In this document: in pieces, positions 31,237-44,032 of the stretch
Position numbering within the stretch: the first letter of the stretch is position 1
How the letters are laid out: every line of letters begins with the position of its first letter
NCBI GenBank assembly: GCA_023101725.1
Contig: JALJCO010001315.1
Coordinates: 434,001-498,000, forward strand
DNA length: 64,000 nt
Source of the DNA: Atherinomorus stipes
Taxonomy: Eukaryota; Chordata; Actinopteri; Atheriniformes; Atherinidae
Reading direction: 5' to 3'
Program-made: the position numbers and the translations under genes
Notes under the pieces: model-generated
Databases searched by the model: none
What the model was told of the DNA's origin: nothing
Seen by the model: the letters and a program-made list of their open reading frames with translations, nothing else

Positions 31237-34200
31237 GGTGTGAATGGCAGGAGACATGTTGTGTTCATGAAGCACATGTGCAACTACTTTGAAAGTTTTG
31301 TTAGATAGCACAAAACCTAGATTTAATCCTCATTAACATATATGCAGATATTTTTTTGCTGCATGATGATTGCACAATTTCCCAAGAGACTGGACTGAAA
31401 TATGCTTAATTATTTGTCAGACAAAAGAACAAGAAAGATTGCTTTGGAATCACGGCCATTAACTTTGTGCTTCTTAAAATAGCAGAAAACAATTTGGAGC
31501 TGATTGCATGGCAGCTCGTCGCCACCTATGACTCACCTTTTGTAGCGGAAATAGTCAGTGTAGATGGACGATACAAAGACATTAGCATTAACAGGGGGCA
31601 GTGGAGGGTGTGGGAGTAAGAGGGTTCCCATCCTCTGCATAAAAATGAGAGAACTAGCAAAATATATGCAAGACTAGGTGAAAGCTACCAATACATTCAG
31701 GAAAAGAAAAAGAAGAAAAAAAGAGTGATGGAATTGATACTGTGAGTATGGGGTTGTTTCCAACCCTGGGCCCTTGTCAGCAACACAGTCCGGTCTTATT
31801 GTTCAGCCTTTCCTTTATGCTGTTAACTGTCAATCCTGCAACTCAATCCAAGTTCAGAAAATCAAAATACAATCCTCATTTTAAGTCACTTATCAATAAT
31901 TGAATCAGAATGAAAATTTGACTTTGAAAAGTAGGGAAACATCATAATTTACTGTGCAGTCAAGGACTGGGAGCATTGTTTGGTTGTGAACCAGGATGTT
32001 TACACCATTCAGTTACTGACTCATACAAGCCTAGCTGTCATGATTCAATAAGAACAAGTTGTCAAGTCGCCTTTTGAATCAAGTCCTCTATTGTTGTAAG
32101 CGCGGAACAATTTGCTTATGCTAAAATAAAGCAATACATGCATCACGGAGACTGCAGTTAATACTTTGCACTTTGCCATCGAATTATGCCTCAGTTTCTA
32201 ATGAAAACTTTAATGACATCGCACTTCCAGGTTTGGGATTATAGAGCTGATACATAAGAATGCTTTGATTAACACCATTAATTTTGTGCTCTTCTGCATG
32301 GAAGGCACTTTCTGAGAGTGTATTGCAAATGGAAATGAAGCTGTTGCTGCTGCTGCAGAGTGCTCTCTGCGCTGGCATGTTTTCTTTGAAGGGATGTGCT
32401 GATATTAGTGCGTGGTGCTGCAGCTCTTTGTAGCAACCAACCTTTGTTAACCTTTTTAATCTTGAAGCTGCCGCAGTACTAACCTTGACATAGAAGTATG
32501 TAAGCAAACGCAGCAGCATTATTGCACTCTGCAGACATGTGTAGTCAGTATTAAGCAATAAGCTGAATAGGGAAGCCTTGCAGGGCAAATTTAACCACAA
32601 AAAAGCTTAAAATACTGACTTTTAGTTGAACCCATCAGAGGAGCATACAGTAGATTGATGGGTTTGATATGGAGGCCACAGGTGTCTAATTGTATTGTAC
32701 TATATGGGTATCAAACTCCATTTATTTCAAGGAGGGTGAAAATTGCCCTTACTTTCACAGTGATGTATCGAATTGTGCACCACCAAAGACACCACAAAGT
32801 CGAGGCACAAGTGATGCTCATTTATGTGGAAATCACTTAGGAAGCCAGTTACCAAACACAGGCCTATCTGTGGTGTTACAGAAGAGGCAGGGTTAAAAGG
32901 AAAGGGATTGAAAAGTCAGCCGGAGAATAAAAAAACATGGGATCGTTCCTTTGAAGGTATTACATAAAAATAAAGCTGCAAAGTAACTTTTTAAATCCAA
33001 CCTCATATTTCAAAACTATGAATGAAAGAAGTAAATTTATCCTCCTGTATGAAGTGTCCCTGTTTTTAACTTGTCAGTGTTCTACAGAGGCTGTCAAATC
33101 ACAAACAAGTCAAGGAAAATCTCTTTTCCCCGCTCTGTAATGCTTTCTTATACTCAACAAGAATGGCAATGGAAGTGACACAGCTTGTTTTGGAAGGTGT
33201 TGCTGGAAGAGAGTGTTAAAAAGGAAGTATATTAACAGGGTTGATGAAAGAAAATCTGAAATATCTGTTGTGTAAATGAAATAGGTTGAATTCTTCTTGC
33301 AGGCAACAGCAGTCAATAATTATGCTCAAAAACATGCAACTAGTGGCTGTTAAGGCAACAACATCATGTGATATGTAATAAAGCTGTCCATTATCACACA
33401 CCCCAAAAAAAGTATTTTAGTGATGACTATGAGTGTTTTATAATCTTGACTATTTATATTTCTAATCTTAAAATTTAATGTCATGTCTTGAATCCAACCA
33501 GAAAGAGCCAAAGATGTTGTAGGAAAGTGTAGTTTTGTAACTGATTACACATAACCAAGTAATAAAAGAACATGTACTGGCTTTATATGTTTGTAAATGA
33601 TAGAAGAATATTTGCATCATCCATCCCCTCATATCTCAAAGAGCACTATCAAATCAAGATCAAATTTTATTTATAGCACTTTTCATACATAAAATGCAAC
33701 ACAAAGTGCTTCAGTAGATAAAATACAGTAAAAACAGGATAAGCACTTTGTCACTTGTTAGGGTAAAACTTTTTTTTTTTTTTTTGCATGACATTTGCCC
33801 TATTGCGAAATTGTAGGATTTTCTTCCAGCTTTACTGTTTGTGTGTGCAAATCCTTGAATACGACCAACCTATTCAAGTGGTTTGACTCAATAACTTCAA
33901 AATCCATCTGTCAATGATTTTCCATTAATTGACCAATCCATTCATCTTTTTTAGCTACCTTCTCCAGCTCTTCACAAAAAGAACTTCAAAGAACTATGTT
34001 GTAAAAATGTTGATTAATCAATGTATTGCAGTATTTCCCGGCCCAATTCAATATCGATTCAGCAAATCCTCTAAATCGATTCACCTACTGACCTGTGGGG
34101 GGTGTTGTGCATGTCATTCACATTGTATAGATGCCCCGTTAGATCAAACAACAAAATAGCAACCTTTATAATTTTCTGTTGTTATTGTGCTCAAAAATGG

Positions 34201-36914
34201 TCACATAGAACATGTGTTTACATGGGCATGAAAATAAACATTTAAAGTGCGTTCCAGTTGTCTCGGAACTCATTTTTCTAAGGTATTTTCCGAGGAAGTG
34301 TCATTTTTCTAGCTAGAAATTTGTTCATGTCTAGCTGTTCTAGTTTACAAATGGGCTGTTTTGGAGATGTCTATTTTTTCCCAGGTTGGTACAACTGGAA
34401 CGCAAAATACCTGGAAATGACATCACCAACTGCTTGGAATCTCGAGACAACTGCAACGCATCGTTATAAACTGTCCACAGGAACTCTTGTTATCAGTTGT
34501 GTATTTGTATTTATTACTGAATCAACATTGAAGCATTTAAATACATTTTGAGTCAAAATATAATCAAATTTCAATTGAAGGAATCAAAATCAAAATGAAT
34601 ACTGAGGTTCTTAACAATACCCAACCTATACCTCCTCACTCTTGTATGTCACCAGTGAAGGGTCCATAGATATTTTTTCCATAGAAGATAGAGCAACAAT
34701 TTCAAACAGATATCTTAGCGGTCCTATCCCTGGTTGGTAAAACTTACATTATGGTTATTATTTGACATCTAATATCAAGATGTCTGCTTTATATCCATTA
34801 AAGACAGGCTGTTTTATTGCTGACTGACCCACATATAATTCCGATGGTTCTGGATATTAGTGCTCCTGGTGATAAATGGTAAGAGTGCAAATAGGTGGAT
34901 TAAATATTAAATACCAAGATGATTCAGCACACAGCTTGTGACTCAGTCCAATTTAACATTACTCTCAGGCTTTAAAGGGAATATTCACTCAGAAATCAGA
35001 CATATATATCTGGGTTATCTTGGTGAGTGTTTTGGAGAAATCAGGACCAGGAATTTCTGCCTTTTCTTTGATATAATGGAGCTAAATAGCCCTCAGCAGT
35101 TCTGTTAAAAAAAAGGAATGAAGGAAAATTAAAATAGAGATCAAACTTAACACATAACTTACAAGAATTCCAATTCAACACTTCTTTGAATGTTAAATAA
35201 GAAAGATGTTCTCTTTAGTAAGTCTTTTTTTATACACATTGTCATGTTCTAAGGCAGTAAGGATAATTGCAACAACCAGGAATCCCTAAATAGATGTTTT
35301 CACTCACTGCCACCTCCTTAAATAAAGAGATGCTCCTTCTCTCTTCACCCCTGAGTTGAAGGCAATAAGCTCTGTGCTCTGCTCTGCTCAGTCTTAACAT
35401 GCAGAGTACGCGTGGCTTGAATTCATCTCTCCTAATTCATTCAGTCGACTGCTTTTTTGCCTCACAAACACAAACAGACAAAGGCCATTTCTTTTGCGTT
35501 ATCTGCCCCGAGGGGCTGTGTGTTTACGATTCTTAAAGCCAATACAGAAACAGGTTAAGCTGCCTGAAGAGACAAATGTGCATGTTATTACGAGGCCACG
35601 TACTACAGAGTTGGAGCCCGCCAACATGTGTAAGAAAAATAAATTTGGCCAGAAATTCTGTTTTAATCAGAGCTTAATTTAAATGTATTCATTAAAATAA
35701 ATTAATTTGTACTTTTTTTGTATGGTTTGAAGAGGGGAGCAAAGTTATTTTCCCTTTGAGAACCCCTGACGTGGCTTGATAAAGTAAGGAATTAAGCTTT
35801 AGGTGAGCATTTTCCATGACTGAAGTTGTTTTTCCCTACTTTTTAGATCAGGTCTTACACAGCCTCTCAAAACTGAGTAATGATTATTTAAGATGTAGTC
35901 TTCATAGATTTCCTTCAACTGCGAAGACTTTTCTGGCATTAGAAGACAAATAATCTGCAAATCACATTGTCACCATAATCCTGTTTGCATTGGTGTCTGA
36001 GAGTGAGAGCTTGAAATGAGTTGAATTTAGCTGCGCATCCTTGCCTGAAGCTTTTCATCTCTGCAACACTGATACAGAAAATACGTGGAGGAGCCAGACT
36101 CCTTAAACAGATCTGACCACAGATCTGTGAAATCAAACAGTTTACTGATTAACACCAGGAAGTATTCAGAGAGACATCTCTGTCAAGGTTGCTCACCCCT
36201 GCAGGTCTGTTATTTCTATGAAGCCGTGTGGGAAAATTTAGATTGTGAGTGAATAATTTCTCTAACAAAATGTCAGACTATTATGTGGTACAACTGTTTA
36301 ATTGATGAAGATTGAAGCTTTGATTTGTTTGACTCTGGGCAACATTATTCCCTCATTTAAAGCCCCCAACATAAATTTCTATGGAAAAAACACACTGAAA
36401 ACGGGTTTCACTGCTTTTTACGCTTTCTGGTGTGTCAAATCATGTTCATGGAAAGAATCTAGAGATGTATTCAGGGAGAAAGTTGTGTCTGACTTGGGGA
36501 GCTCAGGGCTGCTTTGTTTTCTATTAAGCATTGTTTCCTCTGTTGGCTTGTTCAAACCATAACCTTCAGTGTACACCTGAGTCCTTCACAGCCAGTCTGG
36601 TACAAAACTCAGACTCTCCATGTCCAAGGCTGTGCTTGCTCGGGTCTTGCCCTCAAGTAGGGGAGTTAGTTACTTGTGATTTTGTTTATAAATGATGGTA
36701 GGTGTGAAAAAGACATAGATTGACAAATTAGTTTTGGAGCCGAGCCAAAATGCCAGCTTTCTATTTGCTGACTCCTTGTTCCAAACTTTACATGTTGTCT
36801 TATTTTTGGGGGGTAACGAGAGGGATAAAGCTTCTACTCCTGTATATCAAAAGGAGTCAGCTGAGGTGATGATTAAGTTGTTTCCCAGGCACCTCCCAGT
36901 AGACTTTTGCTTTG
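31237..36914. other. Intergenic, 5.7 kb, no gene recognised
   Basis: Anonymous AT-rich DNA with a CAACACAAAGTGCTT repeat-like piece at about 33660-33725, a T-run near 33770-33785, a MITE-like piece with ATCGATTC motifs at about 34050-34085, and a TTAA-type MITE left end at 34972 (TTAAAGGGAATATTCACTC). None of the short open frames has recognisable domains. Confidence 0.55.
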
Positions 36915-37103
36915 AATGAAAGTCCAGAGGAGACCCAGAACACTTTGAAGGGGTTACTTCTGGTACTTCTGGTGTGGAAGTACTGTACCTCAGAATACCC
37001 CAGGAGAAGCTGGGGAGTGTCTCTAGAGAGGGGGATGTCTGAGTTTCCTTTTGGACCTGTTGTCTCTGTGACCCAACCTCAGATGAATGGAAGAAAATAG
37101 ATG
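36915..37103 (+). mobile_element. RTE/Rex3-like LINE 3' end, decayed
   Basis: Blocks GGAGACCCAGAACACTTTGA, CCCCAGGAGAAGCTGGG and GTGACCCAACCTCAGATGAA with a final GAAGAAAATAGATGGG correspond in order to the 3' end of fish RTE-type LINEs, as in the copies at 15695 and 61020. The tail is only one GATGG unit. Multiple indels. Confidence 0.6.
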
Positions 37104-37699
37104 GGTGTGTTTTAAGTTTGTGCTAAGGATTTTCCAAAAAGATGCTCTACTGTATGTTGGGGTTTGATGCATTATTATCTTCTTTTTGTTTATTTTTTTT
37201 AACATTTCTTTGCGTGTTCTATAAAATGTGTTGTATTAATTTGCATTGTTGCAAGATGACAGATTTCTTCATCTGCTTATGTGATGTTTTCCTCTTTTTA
37301 CTTTTTCCTCTTCTTCTCCTTTTCATGTTTCAAAAGTTTAAACTTGTTACCATGGTAACTATCACTGTGAACCTAAGCCTACTGGCTGCCAGATTTTCTT
37401 CAACAAACCCCAATTTTCTCTCTACCAAAGAAGCTGTCTTAGAAACCCTTTACTAAAGTTATATAATCTATTTTAAAGTTGTAGCAGCATCAATAAAAAC
37501 ATTGTCCTTCTACCATGAAGAATGTGTTGAAGGCAACGCTGCATATGATTCCAACTTTAAAAGTCAATACCTCTGACTTGCTTTAATGGCAAACTGACAT
37601 TTACTACGCACATCCCTGGAGTTCTCATGCTCTTACAGCATCCTGAGGCTGAAAAAACACATTTCACAGCTTTTTCCAGCCTGGGATATCATTTGGTTT

Positions 37700-37772
37700 C
37701 GTGTACAGCACTTTGGTCAACTGAGGTTGTTTTTAAATGTGCTGTATAAATAAATATTACTTGATTTGATAG
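37700..37772 (+). mobile_element. L2-type LINE 3' end
   Basis: GTGTACAGCACTTTGGTCAA followed by GTGCTGTATAAATAAATATTACTTGATTTG matches the 3' terminal pattern of L2-like LINEs. The coding part is not recognisable upstream. Confidence 0.6.
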
Positions 37773-38179
37773 CAGTGTCTTCCTTTACAGCAAGACACTG
37801 CTTGCTTTGGTTGTGTGTCTGGTTGCGAAAGGAAACATAAGAGGATGTTATCAGAGAAAGTGAGAGAACAAGAGATAAGACAAGAGTCACATTTGAGTGA
37901 CTTTTACTGTCTGGAGAGAGCTCAAAGAAGAGACAAGATGTAAAACCGATGTTGAATTAACCCTTGTTACTGGTCGCCAAAGTGTGAAAATCTGACAAAT
38001 TTCAGAAGTGCTGTTTTAAGTGAAGTTTAAGGCAATTAAATGACTGGTGTGAATATGGGAATAAGGTTTTGTTCAGTAGTCTGAGCTTACTGATTATTTT
38101 CCCCCAAATGCGCTTTTTTCTTTTCTTTTGTTGTCATCAGCTTTCAGTAACATGCATCTATATTTCCAACTCGTTCATG

Positions 38180-38557
38180 ATGAGCACAGAAGTCAAACAA
38201 CAAAACACCACTCGGGTTCAGATCAGGGGGGCCATTCCTCCCAATCACGCCCCTCCAGGTCTCACTGTCGTTGCCCACGGGAGCATTGAAGTCCCCCAGT
38301 AGAACGATGGAGTCCCCGGACGGAGAGCTTTCCAACACGCCGTCCAAGGACTCCAGAAAGGGAGGGCTTTCTGAACTGCCATTCGGTGCATAGGCACAAA
38401 CAACAGTCAGGACCCGTCCCCCCTCCCGGAGGTGGAGGGAGGCTACCCTTTCGTCCACCGGGATAAACCCCAACGTACAGGCGCCGAGTCGGGGGGCAGT
38501 GAGTATGCCCACACCTACTCGCCTCCTCTCACTGGGAGCAACTCCAGAGTGGAACAA
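38180..38557 (-). pseudogene. RTE LINE endonuclease domain fragment
   Basis: A minus-strand open frame reading [20 protein letters not shown], then [12 protein letters not shown] and [20 protein letters not shown]. This is the apurinic/apyrimidinic-type endonuclease of RTE-clade LINEs. The LLGDFNA motif holds catalytic Asp and Asn residues. The element homology ends about 38180 and the frame stops at 38144, so the last His-containing motif and all of the reverse transcriptase are missing. No function expected. Confidence 0.82.
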
Positions 38558-39165
38558 GGTCCAGCCCCTCTCAAGGATGGTGTTTCCAAAGCCCAGGCCG
38601 TGCGTCGAGGTGAGTCCAGCTATATCTAGTCGGATGGTTCAACCTCGTGCACCAGCTCAGGCTCCTTTCCAGCCAAAGAGATAACGGGTCTCGTCCTTAG
38701 AGCTAGTTTCTGCAGCTGGGAGTCAGACAGCCAGAGTCTCCCCCGCCCTCGGCCGCCTCCCAACTCACAGTGCACCCGACCCCTATGGCCCCTCTCGCGG
38801 GTGGTGGGTTCACAAGAAGGGGGGCCCATGTCAACCTTTTGGGCTGAGCCTGAGCAGGCCCCATGGGCAGAAGCTCGGCCACCAGGCGCTTGCCTCTGTG
38901 CCCCACCTCCAGGCCTGGCTCCAGGGGGGCCCCGGTGACCTGCGTCCGGGCGAGGGACACGTGACTCCAATACTGATTTCTCCATTAGGTGTGTTTGGGC
39001 TGCGCTTTGTCTGGTCCCTCCCCTAGTAGCCTGTTTGCCATTGGTGACCCTACCAGGGGCATAATCTAGTCCCAGAAAACATAGCCTCTAGGATCCTCAG
39101 AACACGCAAACCCCTCCACCACGATAAGGTGGCAGTCCAGGAGGGGCTGCCAGGACGCTTTATCA
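38180..39165 (-). mobile_element. RTE/Rex3-like LINE, 5' portion only
   Basis: On the minus strand it begins near 39165 with CTGGACTGCCACCTTATCGT and GGTGGAGGGGTTTGCGTG, the start of fish RTE-type LINEs, runs through the GC-rich 5' leader, and continues into the endonuclease region, breaking off near 38180. It keeps the 5' end and lacks the RT and 3' end, the reverse of normal LINE truncation. It is GC-richer than its surroundings. Confidence 0.8.
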
Positions 39166-39556
39166 ATGATGTTATTTTTATTCACACAGCACACTATGAA
39201 GAAATTCAGAGCTCACTAGACTAACTTTGACCATCTTTTTGTAACACAAATATTTGTCATCTCATGCTTATCCAGCGTACAGTCCAGGGTTAGACTCATA
39301 GTTTTATTGTGTTTGGTCTGCTGTTTTACTCCTGAGGTCCAACAAACAGATAAAATAAATATTTGGATTCAGTTTTGAGACAGGAAGCTGAGTAGGTTTT
39401 GGAAAACACTGAAAAATGAGGTCATACCAAAGGCCATGCAGGTAATAAAAAAAAAAAGAAGAGGACGGAACAAAAGGAGAAAAAAAAAAAAATTGCAGAC
39501 TATGTGGATTAATAGAGATGGAAATCTGGTAAAATCTATAAAACAAACAAACAAAA

Positions 39557-39600
39557 ATAATAATAATAATTATTATTATTATAATAATTATAATAATAAT
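39557..39600. repeat. (AAT)n/(ATT)n microsatellite
   Basis: About 44 bp of AAT units that switch to ATT and back, forming a self-complementary tract. Confidence 0.95.
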
Positions 39601-41834
39601 GAAATGAATTCCATAATTCACAGAGGAAGCCATTATGACTCCATGAAGAGTGTGATTTTTTTTTCAAACAATTATATTTGTTTTTTTCTTTGTTTTTTTT
39701 TATGAAAACAGTACTTCTGATACAATACAACGCATACATGAACATAGAGAAGTCACTGCTAGGGAGAAAGCTCAATTCAAACTAACTATGCATGCTTCCG
39801 TGGTGATGAAACAAGTTATCAACCTCAGAACAGTCAGCAGAAACTCTCTCAAACTTCAAAAATTACTCCTACTTCATCATTTCTGAGAGCACTTTCGGCA
39901 CTAATGTACTCATTTCTTCTCCTTGAGAAAAAGAAAAGAATCTGCCATTTGCAATGCACTTATGTGTTACCTCATGCACCTTGCAGCCGTGTGGCAGTGA
40001 TAGAAAGTGGAAGGAGTGCTGCCGCACTTATTTTCAAGGGTCTCTCCTTAATCTGCTGTGGCTTCAATGGGACTACATTTGTGCATTGCTTTGGAGAAAA
40101 AGTTTATGTAAATGTACTACTGATGTAACAGTAGAAACATTCCTGACTCTTAAAATATGGAGCTAATGTATCATCAGAGTTGCATCATCACATTGTGTGA
40201 AGCTGCTAGTTCAGCTGTTGTTTTTATTTGACTAAACTGGTTTCATATTTTTCTAACCTTCATGCTGACACTATATAAATTTAGGTGGCCAATTAATCCA
40301 AGTTTATGCAAGGGGTGTGAAATACAGCAAGATTTGGTATCAATTTGATACCAAGTAAATAAAGGGATAGTGTCACTGATACCAATCTGAATTTGGCATT
40401 ATCTCAATGAGAGAAGTTGATTTTTGGCATGATAGCTTGTCACCACGGTGAACCAAATCCACCAAAAAACACATATCCTCATCATTTATGAGATTGAAAA
40501 GCCTTAAATTTAGAATTTTATAATTAGGTGTACAGAAACAAAGTCATCACTGGTGCTATTATAAAAATATGAATTTGGCATTAACTTAGTGAGAAAATCT
40601 GATCTAGCGAATACAAGGGTCCTTGCCACAGCAGTGAATTGAATCCATGAAAAACAACTTTATCCTCCATATTTATGAAGATTCTAGTAGTTTTCAAACC
40701 TTCCATTGAAGTTTTGATATAATGGCACTAGTATCGATCGATATCGATACCAACATTGGTATCAATATTGTCGATATTAGTTTCGATCTGCCCACCTTTA
40801 TGTATATACCTTGAAGAATAGAGATCAATGGCAAGTAGCTATCTTTTTCTGGCGTCTGCCCAGTTGAACGTGAGAAATTTAGCTGTTGAATATTTCAAAA
40901 CCAAAACAGATACCAAAACATGTGGATTGGAGATACTTGTTCTTGTTTCATTAATTAATTTTAGTATTACTAAAATTCAGTTTTTTACTTGTCTTAAATA
41001 AGATAAAACTATAGATTGTCCTCACATAGCAGAAAAAAAGATCCAAATGATGCAACTCTTGTTTGACCACCTCTTTTCGCTACCTGCACAGTAAATTCTA
41101 ACAAGTTGTCTTTACAGTCCAGAGCACACACCAGTGCGTTTGGCCTCAGCCACCTGAGGTTGGCGAGGCCTAGTTAACATGACCTTTCTTAATTAAAATT
41201 TAAAATTCTGGTGTTGGTGTTTCAAAAAAATTCACGCAAACTTGCTGGCTTGGGAAAAATAATCAACTAGAATTGTTTAAGTTTGTAGAACTTTTTTGAA
41301 TGTCATAAATCTGATTAAGCTGTCAGTGAATGAGGTTGTAGAGGAAACTTGATGTGCTTAATTTCACATAAATTAGATGAGATACATTCACGCAAACTTC
41401 ATTTTGTTTTGTACCAACATGATGACCTAAAGTATTAATGAACTCGAAATTGTTCTTGCTTTGTAGAAATGTTTTCTGGATGGGTTTTAGCTAAAACTAA
41501 TGCCAGGCCACACACATCTCACACACATACAGTTTCCCTGTACTTATTTTAAATACACTGATTCAACTTAATAAATGAAGTTATCTAGCATTTTACCCTC
41601 CAAAGTTCGCACAAATTATTTAAGATTACCATTACTAACAACTAAGTTAAAATTAAGTTATATCAACAAGATATATTCTATTAAAACCCATATTGCATTT
41701 TACAGTGTGATTATTTCAAAATTTTAACTTGTGAGGCTTGTGAGTCAAACTTCCTTAGCATGTGCACTCAAAGAATTGATTGATTGGGTCAACTCAATAA
41801 AATTGAGGGCAGTTTTTCCATTCAATAAATATAT

Positions 41835-42059
41835 GGGTAACACTTTACACGAAGGGTCCCTTAATTAACGTCAGTTCGTGCATTATAAAGCATTAATTAA
41901 CTGGCAATAATATATTAAAAAAACTTTTATCAGCTATTACTTTGCATTAGTTAGCATATTGGTTAATGTGTGAATTAGTAGTTAATCAATGCTTACTACT
42001 CAACCTTACTTAATGCATTATTAAGCCTTGATAAAAGTTTAATTATCTAACAAGTTACC
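41835..42059. mobile_element. Short MITE with GGGTAACACTTTACA end
   Basis: The left end GGGTAACACTTTACA is a common start of fish MITEs. The right end carries GTTACC. Inside, AAACTTTTATCA near 41925 pairs with TGATAAAAGTTT near 42029, so the element can fold on itself. The superfamily and exact ends are uncertain. Confidence 0.5.
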
Positions 42060-42624
42060 ATTATGTATGCATGCATATGTAGGGTGAACTCTTTTTTTTT
42101 TCCATTTGTACAACAATATGAGTTAGTCCAAAACATTTTTAATCAATTACTTTAAATAGAAATAATCACATTTAATAGATGAAAATTATTCACATCAACT
42201 AAAAAAAAAGTAGTTCAGTGGAATTAAATGACTTACAGTGTAAAGTGCCTCACTAAAAATGTTTTATGTTCAATCAACTCAATTTAATCAAATTAACAAG
42301 GGATAAAGGTTGATATGACAATGTGATGCGATCATGTCAAGTAATGATATCTAAATGACACAGGTTTGTCATTTGATACCATCTTACTGACTTTTTTAAA
42401 GGAATAGTTCACCCTCAGAATGATTTAACTTTATTTTCCACTTACCCCCATAGTGAGCAAGACTCTGGACCACTTTTTTAATATGTCAAATGCAGCCGGA
42501 GATCAGGACGACTTCTCGTTTCCCCCCAATGGAGTTCGCCAGGGTCCAAGCCAAAAAGGTCCATAAAAGTCCACAAAAAATTGTCAATCCAATCCAAGTG
42601 TCCTGAGTGGGTGGCGTCCAGAAT

Positions 42625-42999
42625 TTACTTGAAACAACGTCATTTACTATATTTTTAGAGCCTAAAAAGGAGTATTGTTTGACTTCAATGATGCGCGCAC
42701 ATGCGCGGTCACGAAACTACGGAAGCCTCGGCGTTCAGAGCCTACTCTGCCGATAATGCAAGCGTAGAAGAAGAAATTTGGTGTTTACATTGTGCTAAGA
42801 GTGCGAGAGCTCTAGACAAACCGGGACAAACACAGGAGGGTTGGATAATCGAAAAGAAAGAAAGAAAGAAAAAGAGAATGCGCAATCTCATCTGCCGTGG
42901 CTTCCGTAGTTTCGTGAATGTGCATCGGCGTGCTTGCTAGGCATGCCATGTAGTGTTGTTTAGACTCTAAAAATATACTAAATGGCGTAGTTTCTAGTA
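42625..42999. mobile_element. Nested palindromic MITE (375 bp)
   Basis: Inserted in the left arm of the surrounding TTAA element. The flanks read GTCCAGAAT and AATAGGGGATTATC, while the right arm (about 44090-44113, read on the other strand) has the unoccupied sequence GTCCAGAATAGGGGATTATC, giving a 3-bp AAT duplication. The ends are TTACTTGAAAC and TTACTAGAAAC, and inner stems such as CACGAAACTACGGAAGCC (near 42710) recur inverted near 42899. A 3-bp target duplication is compatible with PIF/Harbinger, but the sequence AAT is not its usual TWA. Confidence 0.8.
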
Positions 43000-43873
43000 A
43001 ATAGGGGATTATCACGCTTACCGGAAGCCGTTCCTGCTCTGTTATACTGTTTAAATCGGATAAACTCCAAACATACTTAAGTTTTCATTCTAGACTGAAG
43101 TGATACTAAGGAAGAAGTGGATCAAAGCGATCGATTTGCCGCGAGAACTTTATAATAAAACACACGTTTGTTTGTCGCCGGTGGGGCACAACACCGGCAC
43201 TTCACAGCATGCTAGCATTAGCCAGCTAGCGTTTACTGACGTGCTTGACATTGTGCGTCTTAAAACACACAAACATCTGAAAATCGGGTCTGTACCTCCC
43301 CGTTTCCAGTGGAACAACTGGGGACTGCCAAGAAAGGAGACGCTTTCAGATGATTGTGTGTTTTCAGCCGCACAAAGTTAGGCACGTTATCGAGCTGGCT
43401 AATGCTAACCTGCCAACAATAGTCCGTCAGCTACTACTCTGTTAAACTTTGTAAATCGGATAAACGCCAATGCCAAGTTTTAATTCCAGACTGAAGTGAT
43501 GCTAAGGAAGAAGTGGATCAAAACGACGGATTCGCCGCGGTGAAGGACCAAACTTTATAATAAAACGACACACGTTTGTTTGTAGCCGGCAGTCTGCGCA
43601 GTCATGTTGTCAGGCTAGCATTAGCCAGCTCGATGACGTGCCTAACTTTGTGCGGCTGAAAACACACAAGCATCTGAAAGCGTCTCCTTTTTTGGGCAGT
43701 CCCCAGTTGTTCCACTGGAAACGGGGAGGTACAGACCCAGTTTTCAGACGCTTGTATGTCTTCACAAGCGAAAAGTTGGTAATGTCAGCTAACGCGAGCT
43801 TGCTTACGCTAGCTGTAGTGTAGTCTGCATCATTGAAGTGCCGACTACAGACATACGTGCAACCTTGTTTTAT

Positions 43874-44032
43874 TTAAAATTTCGGTCCTTCACTCCGACA
43901 AATCGCTTTCATCCACTTCTTCCTTAGTGTCTTTTCAGTCGGGAATCCATGAAAACTTAGGTACGGCTGGCGTTGTTTATTAGATGTACACAATGGAACA
44001 GAGCAGCAACATCGAGACTTGGATTGAGCCAT
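43874..44032 (-). pseudogene. THAP zinc-finger first exon inside TTAA element
   Basis: A minus-strand open frame of 52 codons from the ATG at 44032. It reads CCCSVPLCTSNK, then SFHGFPTEKTLRKKWMKAI: the first Cys pair (C-x4-C), the Phe-His-x-Phe-Pro and the Trp of a THAP domain (C2CH zinc finger that binds DNA). The second Cys-x2-His pair and the AVPTIF end are absent. The frame stops shortly after EGPKF, where a splice donor would be expected in a complete gene. Shorter plus-strand copies of the last part lie near 43100 and 43500. An upstream in-frame ATG at 44116 exists but precedes non-family sequence. Confidence 0.7.

Larger units (their letters stand above)
39166..42395. other. Intergenic, 3.2 kb, repeats only
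   Basis: Contains an AAT/ATT microsatellite (39557-39600), A- and T-runs around 39446-39495 and 39655-39700, a MITE-like block with TATCGATACC motifs at about 40310-40800, and a short inverted-repeat element at 41835-42059. No gene recognised. Confidence 0.6.

Noticed and set aside
43100..43381. Plus-strand 93-codon open frame as a gene
   Set aside because: Only its first residues (LRKKWIKAI) are THAP-like; the remainder is inverted-repeat sequence of the transposon.
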